From the NCBI GenBank assembly GCA_903883965.1, contig CAISCU010000036.1:1-32060 (forward strand): 32,060 bases of DNA, read 5' to 3'. Below are positions 9,289-18,097 of this stretch, in pieces. The notes beneath the pieces were generated by a model. The model saw only the letters and a list, made by a program, of their open reading frames with translations, did no database searches and was not told where the DNA came from. The translations under genes were made by a program, and so were the position numbers. The first letter of the stretch is position 1. Each line of letters begins with the position of its first letter. The DNA comes from an uncultured Bacteroidota bacterium. GTDB taxonomy: Bacteria > Bacteroidota > Bacteroidia > UKL13-3.

Positions 9289-10953
9289 ATGAAATCTGAT
9301 ATTGAAATTGCTCATGAATGTGTGCTCAAACCCATTCAACACATTGCAGATTCTATAGGAATAGATGCTGATAAAATTGAACAATATGGCAAATACAAAG
9401 CCAAAGTTTTAGTTGATTTTGACGAAACTAAAATTGCCCAGAGCAAATTAATTTTAGTAACTGCTACCACCCCAAATAAAAGTGGATCAGGAAAAACAAC
9501 TACTTCTATATCACTTGCGCAAGGCTTACATAAACTAGGTAAGAATGCAATTCTAGCATTGAGAGAACCTTCATTAGGCCCCTGCTTTGGCATGAAAGGT
9601 GGAGCTGCAGGTGGTGGCTATTCACAAGTGTTGCCAATGGAAGATATTAACCTTCATTTTACAGGTGATTTTCATGCAATAACCAGTGCAAACAACACAT
9701 TGGCGGCTCTGATTGACAATTACAATTATTTCAATAAAGGAACAGCTCATGCCTTAAAACAAATTCTTTGGAGACGTGTGTTAGATGTAAATGACCGCTC
9801 TCTGAGGTACTTGGTATCAGGATTAAATGGAAGCACCAATGGCATACCAACTGAAACAGGTTTTGACATTACACCTGCAAGTGAAATCATGGCCATATTT
9901 TGTTTGGCTAAAAACCTCGACGATTTAAGAACCCGTATAGACAATATTTTAATTGGGTACACTTTTGCCAATACCCCTTTCTATGTAAAAGATTTAGGTG
10001 TTGGAGGTGCGTTGATTGCCCTATTAAAAGATGCATTTCAACCTAATTTGGTTCAAACGATAGAAGGGGGCGCTGCATTCATACATGGTGGACCATTTGC
10101 CAATATTGCACATGGTTGCAATTCTATCATTGCTACTAAATCTGCATTAAATTATGGTGAATATGCCATTACAGAAGCTGGTTTTGGAAGTGATTTAGGC
10201 GCTGAAAAGTTCTTGAATATCAAATGCAGAGAATTAGGAATAAAACCCGCTGCAAGTGTTTTGGTAACCACCACCCAATCATTGAAATTGCATGGTGGTG
10301 TTGATGAAAAACTCATCAAGCAACCAGATTTGAAAGGACTACAAGCTGGTTTGAAAAATTTAGAACGCCATGTAGAAAATCTGCTTGGGTTTGGACAAAG
10401 TGTAATTGTTTCATTGAACAAATTTGGATTTGATACTGCTGAAGAAATTAAATTCATACAAGAGTGGTGTACAGAAAAAGGGACTCATTTTGCCATTAAC
10501 GAAGGGTTTGCACATGGAGGATATGGAGCCGAACAATTGGCTCAAAAAGTGGTAGAAGTTTGTGAAAACAATCCATCTAAAGCCATTAACCATACATACG
10601 AATTAAATGACAGTATTGAATTGAAGTTACACAAAATTGTAACAAAAATTTATAAGGGAAATGGCATTACTTTGAGCAAACAAGCCAAATCTGCCCTTAA
10701 AAAAATACAAGAATTAGGCGCAGATAAACTACCTGTTTGTATTGCAAAAACTCAATTTTCATTCACAGACAATGCCGCTTTGGTGGGTGCTGCAGAAAAT
10801 TTTAACATTCACTTTGAAAACTTGGTACTGAACAATGGTGCTGGGTTTATTGTTGCAGTAGCTGGTGAAATTATGCGTATGCCTGGCTTACCCAAAGTAC
10901 CATCTGCTATGCAAATAGATGTTGTAAATGGTGAAATTGTAGGACTGAGTTAA
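9289..10953 (+). CDS. fhs: Formate-tetrahydrofolate ligase
   Basis: A 554-residue enzyme, the usual family length, that makes 10-formyl-tetrahydrofolate from formate, THF and ATP. The most diagnostic segments are ALREPSLGPCFGMKGGAAGG and PMEDINLHFTGDFHAI. The ATP-binding loop at residues 62-70 reads PNKSGSGKT. The family pattern I know is PxGEGKT, so the loop is one residue longer and has Ser in place of Glu. The start is 2 nt after the rocD stop, and an aldehyde dehydrogenase gene begins 10 nt downstream, so the three genes are almost certainly one transcript. Confidence 0.95.
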   Translation: MKSDIEIAHECVLKPIQHIADSIGIDADKIEQYGKYKAKVLVDFDETKIAQSKLILVTATTPNKSGSGKTTTSISLAQGLHKLGKNAILALREPSLGPCFGMKGGAAGGGYSQVLPMEDINLHFTGDFHAITSANNTLAALIDNYNYFNKGTAHALKQILWRRVLDVNDRSLRYLVSGLNGSTNGIPTETGFDITPASEIMAIFCLAKNLDDLRTRIDNILIGYTFANTPFYVKDLGVGGALIALLKDAFQPNLVQTIEGGAAFIHGGPFANIAHGCNSIIATKSALNYGEYAITEAGFGSDLGAEKFLNIKCRELGIKPAASVLVTTTQSLKLHGGVDEKLIKQPDLKGLQAGLKNLERHVENLLGFGQSVIVSLNKFGFDTAEEIKFIQEWCTEKGTHFAINEGFAHGGYGAEQLAQKVVEVCENNPSKAINHTYELNDSIELKLHKIVTKIYKGNGITLSKQAKSALKKIQELGADKLPVCIAKTQFSFTDNAALVGAAENFNIHFENLVLNNGAGFIVAVAGEIMRMPGLPKVPSAMQIDVVNGEIVGLS

Positions 10954-10963
10954 GCCACAAGCC

Positions 10964-12337
10964 ATGCAAATGTATCAAAGTATCAACCCGTACAGCGAAG
11001 CACTCAATGCGGAGTTTCAATTGAGTAGTGAAGTAGAAATAAATCAGGCATTGGTTCAAGCTCAAAAAGCTCAAAAAGAATGGGCCGAAACAGCATTTGA
11101 AGACCGTGCCATTTGTTTGATTCAACTTGCTGATTTGTTAAAAAAAGAAGCCAACAGATTGGCTGAAATTGCCAGCAATGAAATGGGTAAAACCTTAGAA
11201 CATGCCAAAGCAGAAATTTTAAAATCGGCGTCTGTTTGTCATTACTATGCACAACATGCTGCTTCAATTTTAGCTACAGAAAGAGAAAGCATTGAAAACA
11301 ATTTAAGCATAGAGCGAACATACAAACCAATGGGAATAGTTTTAGGTATTTACCCTTGGAACTTCCCTTTTTGGCAAATTATAAGAAGTGCAATACCGGC
11401 AGCAATGGGAGGAAACGCTATACTCATAAAGCCTGCTCCCAATGTACCAATGAGCAGCCTTGCCTTGCAGTTGCTTTTTGACAAAGCCGGTTTTCCTTCA
11501 GGAATTTTACAAACTTTATTCGCATCTAATGAGCAGATAGCTGAATTAATTTCCAACCCTGTTGTTGCAGCTGTTACATTAACAGGAAGCAACAAAGCAG
11601 GTTCTGCTGTAGCTGCATTAGCTGGTAAAGCAATTAAACCCATTGTTCTGGAATTGGGTGGCAGCGACCCGTTTATTATTTGTGAAGATGCTGATTTGGA
11701 AAGTATCATAGAACATGCCATTTTCTCTAGGTTTCAAAACAATGGCCAAAGCTGTGTTTCTGCAAAACGATTCATAGTACACGAATCATTGGTAGCAGCA
11801 TTTGAGACATTGTTGGTTCAGAAATTACAGCAGATGAATTATGGAGACCCTTTGAACCCAACTACCGATATTGGACCTTTAGCAAGAAGAGATTTAAAAG
11901 AAAATTTAGCACTTCAAGTTAAAAAAAGTTTGCTTTTAGGGGCTCAAGTAGTTTATCAACACAAAGCAATTCCAAGCAAAGGTTTTTTCTATCCAGCAAC
12001 AGTATTAAAAGACATTCCTAAAAATTCTCCTGCCTATACCGAAGAACTATTTGGACCTGTATTAAGTATTCTACCTTATCAAAAAATTGAACAAGCCATT
12101 GAATTGGCCAACGATACGATTTATGGTTTGGGCTGCAGTATATGGACTAAAAACATAGAAAAAGGCATACACATTTCTGAACAAATAGCATGTGGTATGG
12201 TTTACATTAACCAACTGGTAAAAAGTGATGTACGTTTTCCATTTGGAGGTTGCAAACAATCAGGATTTGGCAAAGAATTAGGTCCTGAAGGTTTGAAAGC
12301 ATTTTGTGTGTTAAAAACCAGATGGATTAAAACTTAA
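10964..12337 (+). CDS. NAD(P)-dependent aldehyde dehydrogenase, succinate-semialdehyde type
   Basis: A 457-residue aldehyde dehydrogenase. Catalytic residues are visible: the general base E230 in VLELGGSDP and the nucleophile C264 in NNGQSCVSAKR. The cofactor-binding PWNFPFWQ segment is at 131-138. The sequence pattern (IYPWNFPFWQ, LELGGSDPF, shorter than 480 residues) resembles the Sad/YneI group of succinate-semialdehyde dehydrogenases. Its position after rocD leaves open oxidation of another semialdehyde, such as glutamate-5-semialdehyde, though it is not the large P5C dehydrogenase family. An alternative start lies two codons in (10970). Its stop overlaps by 4 nt the stop of a convergent small membrane protein gene. 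Confidence 0.88.
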   Translation: MQMYQSINPYSEALNAEFQLSSEVEINQALVQAQKAQKEWAETAFEDRAICLIQLADLLKKEANRLAEIASNEMGKTLEHAKAEILKSASVCHYYAQHAASILATERESIENNLSIERTYKPMGIVLGIYPWNFPFWQIIRSAIPAAMGGNAILIKPAPNVPMSSLALQLLFDKAGFPSGILQTLFASNEQIAELISNPVVAAVTLTGSNKAGSAVAALAGKAIKPIVLELGGSDPFIICEDADLESIIEHAIFSRFQNNGQSCVSAKRFIVHESLVAAFETLLVQKLQQMNYGDPLNPTTDIGPLARRDLKENLALQVKKSLLLGAQVVYQHKAIPSKGFFYPATVLKDIPKNSPAYTEELFGPVLSILPYQKIEQAIELANDTIYGLGCSIWTKNIEKGIHISEQIACGMVYINQLVKSDVRFPFGGCKQSGFGKELGPEGLKAFCVLKTRWIKT

Positions 12338-12501
12338 ATTTTCCCTTTTTTTCTGAGCCAATACAAGAAAAAAACAATGGCTAAAATAAAAAACAAGTAG
12401 GCCTTACCGGCAACAAAATCTTCAAAAAAAGAGATCCAAAAACCTACTAGCAATGCGGCTATTGAAAGTACGAGCCAATTTCTGATTATCCAATTATCCA
12501 T
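12334..12501 (-). CDS. Small two-helix membrane protein (55 aa)
   Basis: A 55-codon reading frame begins at the ATG complementary to 12499-12501, only 3 nt after the lptC stop, and ends at 12334. The product has two hydrophobic stretches (about residues 9-24 and 33-49), separated by a short FFEDFVAGK loop, and a basic tail (LRKKGKI), suggesting an N-in/C-in inner membrane hairpin. Close spacing to lptC and the fact that this frame otherwise fills the gap support a real gene at the end of the birA-coaX-OMP-lptC operon. No family is recognised. Confidence 0.65.
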   Translation of the reverse strand: MDNWIIRNWLVLSIAALLVGFWISFFEDFVAGKAYLFFILAIVFFLYWLRKKGKI

Positions 12502-12504
12502 ACC

Positions 12505-13050
12505 TTATTTGTTGAGGTAAACAATTCCTTTGATATTAAATATTTTGGGCTGCTTGAAATCAGTTTTGGTTTCTAAACCTGTTCCATAGATAATTTTGTC
12601 TTTGCTGTGAATACTCACATATTTATCTGTAGAAATGAGGTCTCTGGTTTCATCCCAAATCAATTCGTCAGTTTGAATGGTATCTCCTTGGTCGTTAACA
12701 ACTACAACATTGTTTTTAACCAACATACTTAAATTTCGTTCATCTCTTCTGGCATACTTGGCTTTGATAAAACTAGAAACCTTTCCATTTGATTTATAAA
12801 AATAAGCTGTAATCCCTTTGTTCATTTCTGAATAGTTAAGTTCTTCGCTGCTGTATCTTTCTAACAAAGGGGCAAATACCCGGGCTTTTAAATAACCGCT
12901 ATCGGTATAATTGATACCAATATTGATGCCACGCTCTGTTGGAATCAATCCAGAATTGGATGAAATTTTCACTTTGTCTATTTCTTTGTTGGTACACGCA
13001 ACAAAAAAAAGGACAGTCGCTGCTAAAATTAAAGATACTTGCTTAATCAT
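12505..13050 (-). CDS. lptC: LptC-family LPS export lipoprotein
   Basis: LptC is the bitopic or lipid-anchored periplasmic protein that hands LPS from LptBFG to LptA. I place the start at the ATG complementary to 13048-13050, giving 181 residues. It opens MIKQVSLILAATVLFFVAC, a lipoprotein signal with a lipobox cysteine at residue 19. A longer in-frame start at 13092 would bury the signal behind 14 extra residues. The body shows the beta-jellyroll pattern of the family: IKAKYARRDERNL, VVVVNDQGDTIQTDELIWD and a final strand motif ending YGTGLETKTDF. The start overlaps the upstream OMP gene stop by 8 nt. No other lpt genes are in the window. Confidence 0.88.
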   Translation of the reverse strand: MIKQVSLILAATVLFFVACTNKEIDKVKISSNSGLIPTERGINIGINYTDSGYLKARVFAPLLERYSSEELNYSEMNKGITAYFYKSNGKVSSFIKAKYARRDERNLSMLVKNNVVVVNDQGDTIQTDELIWDETRDLISTDKYVSIHSKDKIIYGTGLETKTDFKQPKIFNIKGIVYLNK

Positions 13051-14353
13051 ACCTGTACCTATTGAACCAACGATCTGCAAAATTGATTCCAAGCACCAGT
13101 TTAAAATAATTTTCTTGAATTTGATTGCTAGTTAAATTACCCCTTTTCATCAATTCAACACCTATATTTAAAGTAGATCTAGAACGTCCCATGGGAAATC
13201 CTAAACCAAAACTGAATGCAATTTCATCCAATGATTGGTTGTTGATTTTAACCGCAGTTTGGTCGAACCTAAAACCAGCTCTGTAGGTAGTTCTGCTCAC
13301 CATATTTTTGTATTGATACGCATCAGCACAATAAGAAGTTCCTAAGCTAAATCCAAAAGCTTGTTGCAATGATGTTTCTTGGTTCCCAAACAATTTGTAT
13401 TGGGTCCAATCAGAAAACCTGATATCTGAAGCTACTAACCATTTGTCTGTATTACCAAAGCTAAATCCAACTTGAAACAAAGCAGGTAAAATGAGGCTAC
13501 CCGTTTGTTGTGTTTGGTTGCTGATGGTGTCTTTGGTTCCAATTCCTAAGCCCAATGGCAGAGTTCTAATGAGCAATTGTTGGTCTGCTTTCAAATCAGC
13601 TTCGGGTCTGAAATTTGCCCCTAAAACAAACTCAAAACTATCTGGCAAATTGCGCTTGGTTGAATAGTTAAAATACTTGTGGTATTGGGCCGCAATACTC
13701 ACCACTGACCCTGAGGCATAACTGTCTTTGTCTTGGTTAACTCCAAACATGTTGTATTGGCTTGGTATGATCAATTGGTTGGTATGCTTCAACTGTCCAA
13801 AAACATACTGATAATCTATGCCTATTGAAAGTTGTTTGTAGAGTCGCATACCCATGCCTAGATGAACTTTACTCAATCCACCTTTACCTGAAAATATTTT
13901 TGATACCGGAACCATGAACGTGTCATTTTTTACACTATCTATGGTATTAATTTGATACCCAATAGAAGAAAAAGGAGCTAGCCCAAAAGAAAGGCCAATT
14001 TCTCTTTTAATTGACAATGGCATGCCAAAATTGATATAAGAAAGCCAGGCATTGCTGTTGGTGGTTTTTTGATTAGCTGTTGAAATTTCTGCATTACTTA
14101 GTGCAGCACCTGCTTCAATATTGGTTTGCTTTAAAGCCCCAAAAGAGGCACTATTGCTCACATTGATTAAAGAATTCATACGAATTCCTTGGCCAATCTG
14201 ACCCATCGACAAAAAATTGGCGTTGCCAGTATACACCATTTCTCCAATGCCAAGCATTGAATAAGGAGAAGCCGTTATATTTTGAGCCTGCAAATACTGA
14301 GTAGAAATACCCAAAATACTTGCGAAAAACAACCAGAAACTATTTTTAAACAT
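13043..14353 (-). CDS. Putative outer membrane beta-barrel protein
   Basis: A 436-residue protein with a signal peptide (about residues 1-23, ending YLQAQ), followed by alternating amphipathic strands and glycine/aromatic turns through to the C-terminus, as expected of a FadL/PorV-like outer membrane barrel. An N-terminal SPYSMLGIGE segment recalls a conserved Bacteroidota barrel family often found between coaX and lptC. Its substrate is unknown. It overlaps coaX upstream and lptC downstream by 8 nt each, which implies translational coupling and perhaps a link to envelope assembly. Confidence 0.75.
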   Translation of the reverse strand: MFKNSFWLFFASILGISTQYLQAQNITASPYSMLGIGEMVYTGNANFLSMGQIGQGIRMNSLINVSNSASFGALKQTNIEAGAALSNAEISTANQKTTNSNAWLSYINFGMPLSIKREIGLSFGLAPFSSIGYQINTIDSVKNDTFMVPVSKIFSGKGGLSKVHLGMGMRLYKQLSIGIDYQYVFGQLKHTNQLIIPSQYNMFGVNQDKDSYASGSVVSIAAQYHKYFNYSTKRNLPDSFEFVLGANFRPEADLKADQQLLIRTLPLGLGIGTKDTISNQTQQTGSLILPALFQVGFSFGNTDKWLVASDIRFSDWTQYKLFGNQETSLQQAFGFSLGTSYCADAYQYKNMVSRTTYRAGFRFDQTAVKINNQSLDEIAFSFGLGFPMGRSRSTLNIGVELMKRGNLTSNQIQENYFKLVLGINFADRWFNRYRYD

Positions 14354-15059
14354 TCAAATCCAAAATTAAATGAAGCCCGTACATAAGCAAGTTCTTCTCA
14401 ACAAATAAAGGGCTTTTAAGTTGTTTTGACAAAAGTTCGGCATTTCCACCGCATAGTAAAACTTGTAAATCAGGATACTTGGCTTTGAGCGCTTGTATAT
14501 GGTATTCAATTTCTGCTATCATACCAAAATAAGCACCGCTTTGCATGCAATCGATGGTATTGGCACCTATTTTATTTTCTACAAAAGCAGCTGTGAGTTG
14601 TGGCAATTTCCCTGTAAAATAATGCATCCCGTTGAGCCGCATTTGTAAACCAGGACTGATGATTCCACCCAAATAAATTTGATCGGCTGTAACCAAATCT
14701 AATGTTAAACAAGTTCCTGCATCAAATACCACACAGGGTTTCCCTTTGAAATAATATTGAGTTGCAGCAGCCAATGCCATTCTATCTGAGCCCAATGTTT
14801 CAGGACTCTCATAGTAATTAACAAAGGGCAATTTCAGATGAGGGGTTAATTTTACAAAGCCTTCTATTTGTTCAAAAGTCAGAGTAGAAGCTGCCGACAC
14901 ATTGCTTGCAATTACATGTTTCACCTGATGGGTATGCATGAGCAATTGCAGCTGATTGGCTTCTAATTGATTGAAAGGCATACACCATTCCATTTCCGCG
15001 TCTTTGAACAGCGCTACTTTAATCAATGTATTTCCAATGTCAATGGTTAATTTATTCAT
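14346..15059 (-). CDS. coaX: Type III pantothenate kinase
   Basis: Catalyses the first committed step of coenzyme A synthesis, phosphorylation of pantothenate. I choose the ATG complementary to 15057-15059, giving 237 residues and opening MNKLTIDIGNT. The DIGNT phosphate-binding motif starts at D7, where it normally lies. The longer frame to 15086 adds nine unconserved residues. Other family motifs are GSDRMALAAA, VVFDAGTCLTLD and GGIISPGL, all intact, so an ASKHA-fold active enzyme is expected. The start overlaps the birA stop by 8 nt (ATGAATAA) and its own stop overlaps the OMP start by 8 nt (ATGTTTAA). Confidence 0.93.
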   Translation of the reverse strand: MNKLTIDIGNTLIKVALFKDAEMEWCMPFNQLEANQLQLLMHTHQVKHVIASNVSAASTLTFEQIEGFVKLTPHLKLPFVNYYESPETLGSDRMALAAATQYYFKGKPCVVFDAGTCLTLDLVTADQIYLGGIISPGLQMRLNGMHYFTGKLPQLTAAFVENKIGANTIDCMQSGAYFGMIAEIEYHIQALKAKYPDLQVLLCGGNAELLSKQLKSPLFVEKNLLMYGLHLILDLNV

Positions 15060-15813
15060 TGCCGCTTTTGAGGCTACAATATACAAGCTCTTTGTTCAAA
15101 AAACTGAATATCTCTCCATCAATCATCAAGAACAATTTTCCCTGATGACCAATGCCCATAATTTCTGCTTTTTTTTTCTGCCCATTGATGATAAATACTG
15201 CTGTTTCACCTTTTTGAAGCAAATGATTTTCGTATTGGTTTTTTAACCAGTCAAATTTCTTCAACTGCAACGCTGTATAATATTGGTCTAACAACTCATA
15301 AAGCCTTTTTCTGAGCACAGACAATTCATAATTTTTTCCTGTAATTTGAGCCAACGAAATTGCCTGATTGTATTGAAACTTCAACTGATTGACATTGATA
15401 CCAATGCCAACTATACTGGTTTTTAACTGACTGCCTGCTAAAGAATTTTCTATTAAAATACCACCGATTTTATGCCCATTCACCACCAAATCATTTGGCC
15501 ACTTAATGCGCAGGGTTTGTTCAGGCAGAAGCTCCGCTAAAAAATGCCTACAAGCAAGTGCCACTGCCAAATTCAAATACATTTGCGCTTCAATTTTTAA
15601 AAATTTGGGAGCATACAGTACGCTCAATAATAAATTTTGAGCAGGTTCAGATTCCCATTTGGCATCAAGCTGACCTTTTCCTTTATTCTGGTAATGTGTG
15701 TAAAGCACTGTCCCTTCTGGCAATTGATGAAACTGCTCTTCCAATTTTAAAGCTTCATTGGTAGACCCTGTTTCTTCAATAAAAATAATGTGATTACCTG
15801 TTATTGGGTTCAT
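15052..15813 (-). CDS. birA: Biotin-[acetyl-CoA-carboxylase] ligase
   Basis: A 253-residue biotin protein ligase that makes biotinyl-AMP and attaches biotin to carboxylase carrier domains. The catalytic core begins directly (ETGSTNEAL, residues 14-22). The biotinyl-AMP loop is QNKGKGQLDAKW (42-53), a Lys-containing variant of the usual GRGRxxRxW. KWPND is at 104-108, with K115 in GHKIGGIL, and a small SH3-like C-terminal domain covers about 205-250. There is no N-terminal winged helix, so it is a mono-functional ligase and not a repressor. It heads the minus-strand operon and is divergent from rsfS with only 45 bp between. Confidence 0.92.
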   Translation of the reverse strand: MNPITGNHIIFIEETGSTNEALKLEEQFHQLPEGTVLYTHYQNKGKGQLDAKWESEPAQNLLLSVLYAPKFLKIEAQMYLNLAVALACRHFLAELLPEQTLRIKWPNDLVVNGHKIGGILIENSLAGSQLKTSIVGIGINVNQLKFQYNQAISLAQITGKNYELSVLRKRLYELLDQYYTALQLKKFDWLKNQYENHLLQKGETAVFIINGQKKKAEIMGIGHQGKLFLMIDGEIFSFLNKELVYCSLKSGNE

Positions 15814-15858
15814 ATTGAGGAAAAAGGTTATTTTGCATAAATTTTAGTTCCTGTAAAA

Positions 15859-16389
15859 ATGGCCAAAAGCACCGAAAAAAAAACACCTTTGAAAAAAACA
15901 CCTGCAAAAAAAGTTGCTGCAAAAAAAACAACAGCAAGCAAAAAAGCAGTTTCAACCGCAGCTAAAACTGCAAAAACAGCCCCAAAAACAACCAAAGTCG
16001 TTCGCAAAAAATCTGAAGATACCATTGAGAAAATGGATGAGGGAACCTTGCTTGCTTTAACAGTAGCACAAGGTATGTTTGAGAAAAAAGCGGAAGACAT
16101 TCGCATTTTAGACATGCGCAAATTAAAAGGAGCTTCTGCCGATTTTTTTGTAATCAGCCATGCTACCAATGACAAACAAGTTGAAGCCATTTCTAAAAGT
16201 TTAGAAGATGAAGTAAAAAAGAACCTCAACCAAAGTCCATGGCACCGTGAGGGCTACGAAAACTTAGAATGGGTTCTTACAGACTATATTGATGTAGTAG
16301 CGCATGTTTTCCAAAAAGACTTAAGAGGATTTTATGACATTGAAGGATTGTGGGGAGATGCCATCGAGATTCCTTTTAAAGGTAAGTAA
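15859..16389 (+). CDS. rsfS: Ribosomal silencing factor RsfS with lysine-rich N-terminal tail
   Basis: The C-terminal part (about residues 60-176) is a full RsfS/Iojap domain: LAVAQGM-like helix, DIRILDMRKL, SADFFVISHA, and the conserved WHREGYEN and WVLTDYIDVVAHVF segments. The family binds ribosomal protein L14 (uL14) and blocks subunit joining in starvation. The first 58 residues are unusual, with about 18 lysines in AKK/TPAKK-type repeats like a histone H1 tail. An internal ATG (M59, MDEGTLL) would yield the ordinary ~118-residue protein, so the tail could be optional. The ATG at 15859 follows a short leader, and the reading frame is intact. A DUF6029 gene follows after 27 bp. Confidence 0.92.
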   Translation: MAKSTEKKTPLKKTPAKKVAAKKTTASKKAVSTAAKTAKTAPKTTKVVRKKSEDTIEKMDEGTLLALTVAQGMFEKKAEDIRILDMRKLKGASADFFVISHATNDKQVEAISKSLEDEVKKNLNQSPWHREGYENLEWVLTDYIDVVAHVFQKDLRGFYDIEGLWGDAIEIPFKGK

Positions 16390-16416
16390 CATACACATTC
16401 AATTTTTGCAATTACC

Positions 16417-18093
16417 ATGTTAAAAAAATACTTGTTTGTATTGGGTTTGGTTGTGATGACTATCAACGCAGTTTTTGGTCAAGAAGAGAAAGCCCAAGAA
16501 AAAGGAGAATTCTCCGGTAATTTTCAAACAAATAACCAGTTTTATGTAAAAGACAGCAGTATTGGCGCAAATACAACCCAATACCAGAAACAATTGTCAA
16601 GCACTGATGCCTGGTTGTTGCTCAACTACAAATACAATGGCTATGCGGTTACATTGAGGTATGACATGTTTAACAATTCTCCTCTGATGAACCCACAAGA
16701 AGCCTATACCAAAACTGGATTGGGCATGTGGAGCATTAGTAAAAAGTTCGACAAATTAGATGTTACTGCTGGTTATTTTTATGACCAAATAGCTTCAGGC
16801 ATGGTTTTCAGAGCTTATGAAGACCGTAATTTGGGCTTAGATTTTGCAGTTCAAGGAGCCCGACTCAGGTGGAACCCAACTGCCAACACCAGTTTTAAAG
16901 CATTTACTGGACTTCAAAAATTTAGATTTGATTTAAGACCCGTAGTCATTAAAGGTGCCAACTTGGAACATTTGTTTGAGATAAACGAGCAATTGAGTTT
17001 AAACCCAGGTATTGGTGTAGTAAATAGAACCATCGACAACAATACCATGGATGTGATGGCAGCAAGTATCAATAACTATGCTTTAGAAAACAGGTTTTTG
17101 CCAACCTACAACGTGTTTGCTGTAACCTTATACAATACGCTTCGCTATAGGAACATAACTTGGAGTGTTGAATATGCTCAGAAATCGGAAGAGGCAATTG
17201 TAAATCCAGATAACAGCAGAATGGAATTGCATGCGGGTAAAGTATTTTTAACCAGTTTCTCCTATTCGCAAAAAGGGTTTGGCCTAAATGCACAATACCG
17301 CTACATTGATAAGTTTTCATTGAGGACTTCGCCATTAGAAAACCAAAACTTAGGTATGATTGCCTATTTACCAAGTATTACCAAACAAAATGTATACAGG
17401 TTATTGGCAAGGTACAACGCATTTACCCAAGAATTTGGAGAAAATGGCTTACAGTTAGAACTGAGTTATAAACCTAAATTTTTGAAAAAACACCAAACTC
17501 AGTTGAACTTTAATTATTCATTGGCAACGGCTTTGAACAATATGAATTTACAAACCCTCGGATTTTCTTCATTAGACACCAAAAGGTATTTCAGAGAATA
17601 CAATATAGAAGTTCAACACAAGTTCAATAAATCATTTAAATTGAGTTTAGGCTATCAAACAATCAATTACGACCAACAATTGTATGAAGCCAAACCAGGT
17701 GTGCCTTATGTACAATCACAAACTTTTTTTGGGGAAGCCACTTACAAACTCTCTCCTACAAAGTCTATAAGAATGGAAGGACAATATTTAACTACTAAAC
17801 AAGATCTAGGCAGCTTTGTAAATGGTTTAGTTGAATTAAATATTGCCCCACATTATTCATTTAGCATTGGTGACATGGTAAACATTGAACCCGGATTTAG
17901 AAATAAACCTGCTTCTGGTAGTTCTTTTGAACTGGTACATTATTACACCTTTTTTGCGGCTTATACCTACAAAAACACCCGCTTAACAGGTGGTTATATT
18001 AGACAGGTAGAAGGCGTAAATTGTACTGGTGGTGTTTGTAGGGTTGAACCTGCTTTCAATGGTGTTAGAATTGGTTTGGTAACAAATTTTTAA
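16417..18093 (+). CDS. DUF6029-type outer membrane protein
   Basis: A 558-residue protein with a signal peptide (about residues 1-21, ending VFGQ). The FSGNFQTNNQFYV opening and the YKYNGYAVTLRYDMFNNSPL segment match the Bacteroidota DUF6029 family as I know it. The remainder is beta-strand-rich with many aromatic positions and ends in a strand closing with phenylalanine (IGLVTNF), consistent with an outer membrane barrel. The function is unknown. It is followed after 4 bp by an Omp28-like lipoprotein, a pairing that suggests a shared export or envelope role. Confidence 0.8.
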   Translation: MLKKYLFVLGLVVMTINAVFGQEEKAQEKGEFSGNFQTNNQFYVKDSSIGANTTQYQKQLSSTDAWLLLNYKYNGYAVTLRYDMFNNSPLMNPQEAYTKTGLGMWSISKKFDKLDVTAGYFYDQIASGMVFRAYEDRNLGLDFAVQGARLRWNPTANTSFKAFTGLQKFRFDLRPVVIKGANLEHLFEINEQLSLNPGIGVVNRTIDNNTMDVMAASINNYALENRFLPTYNVFAVTLYNTLRYRNITWSVEYAQKSEEAIVNPDNSRMELHAGKVFLTSFSYSQKGFGLNAQYRYIDKFSLRTSPLENQNLGMIAYLPSITKQNVYRLLARYNAFTQEFGENGLQLELSYKPKFLKKHQTQLNFNYSLATALNNMNLQTLGFSSLDTKRYFREYNIEVQHKFNKSFKLSLGYQTINYDQQLYEAKPGVPYVQSQTFFGEATYKLSPTKSIRMEGQYLTTKQDLGSFVNGLVELNIAPHYSFSIGDMVNIEPGFRNKPASGSSFELVHYYTFFAAYTYKNTRLTGGYIRQVEGVNCTGGVCRVEPAFNGVRIGLVTNF

Positions 18094-18097
18094 GCGT

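Noticed and set aside
12505-13092. Longer lptC start at 13092
   Set aside because: It would put 14 extra residues ahead of a clear lipoprotein signal and extend the overlap with the OMP gene. The ATG at 13050 gives an ordinary lipobox at residue 19.
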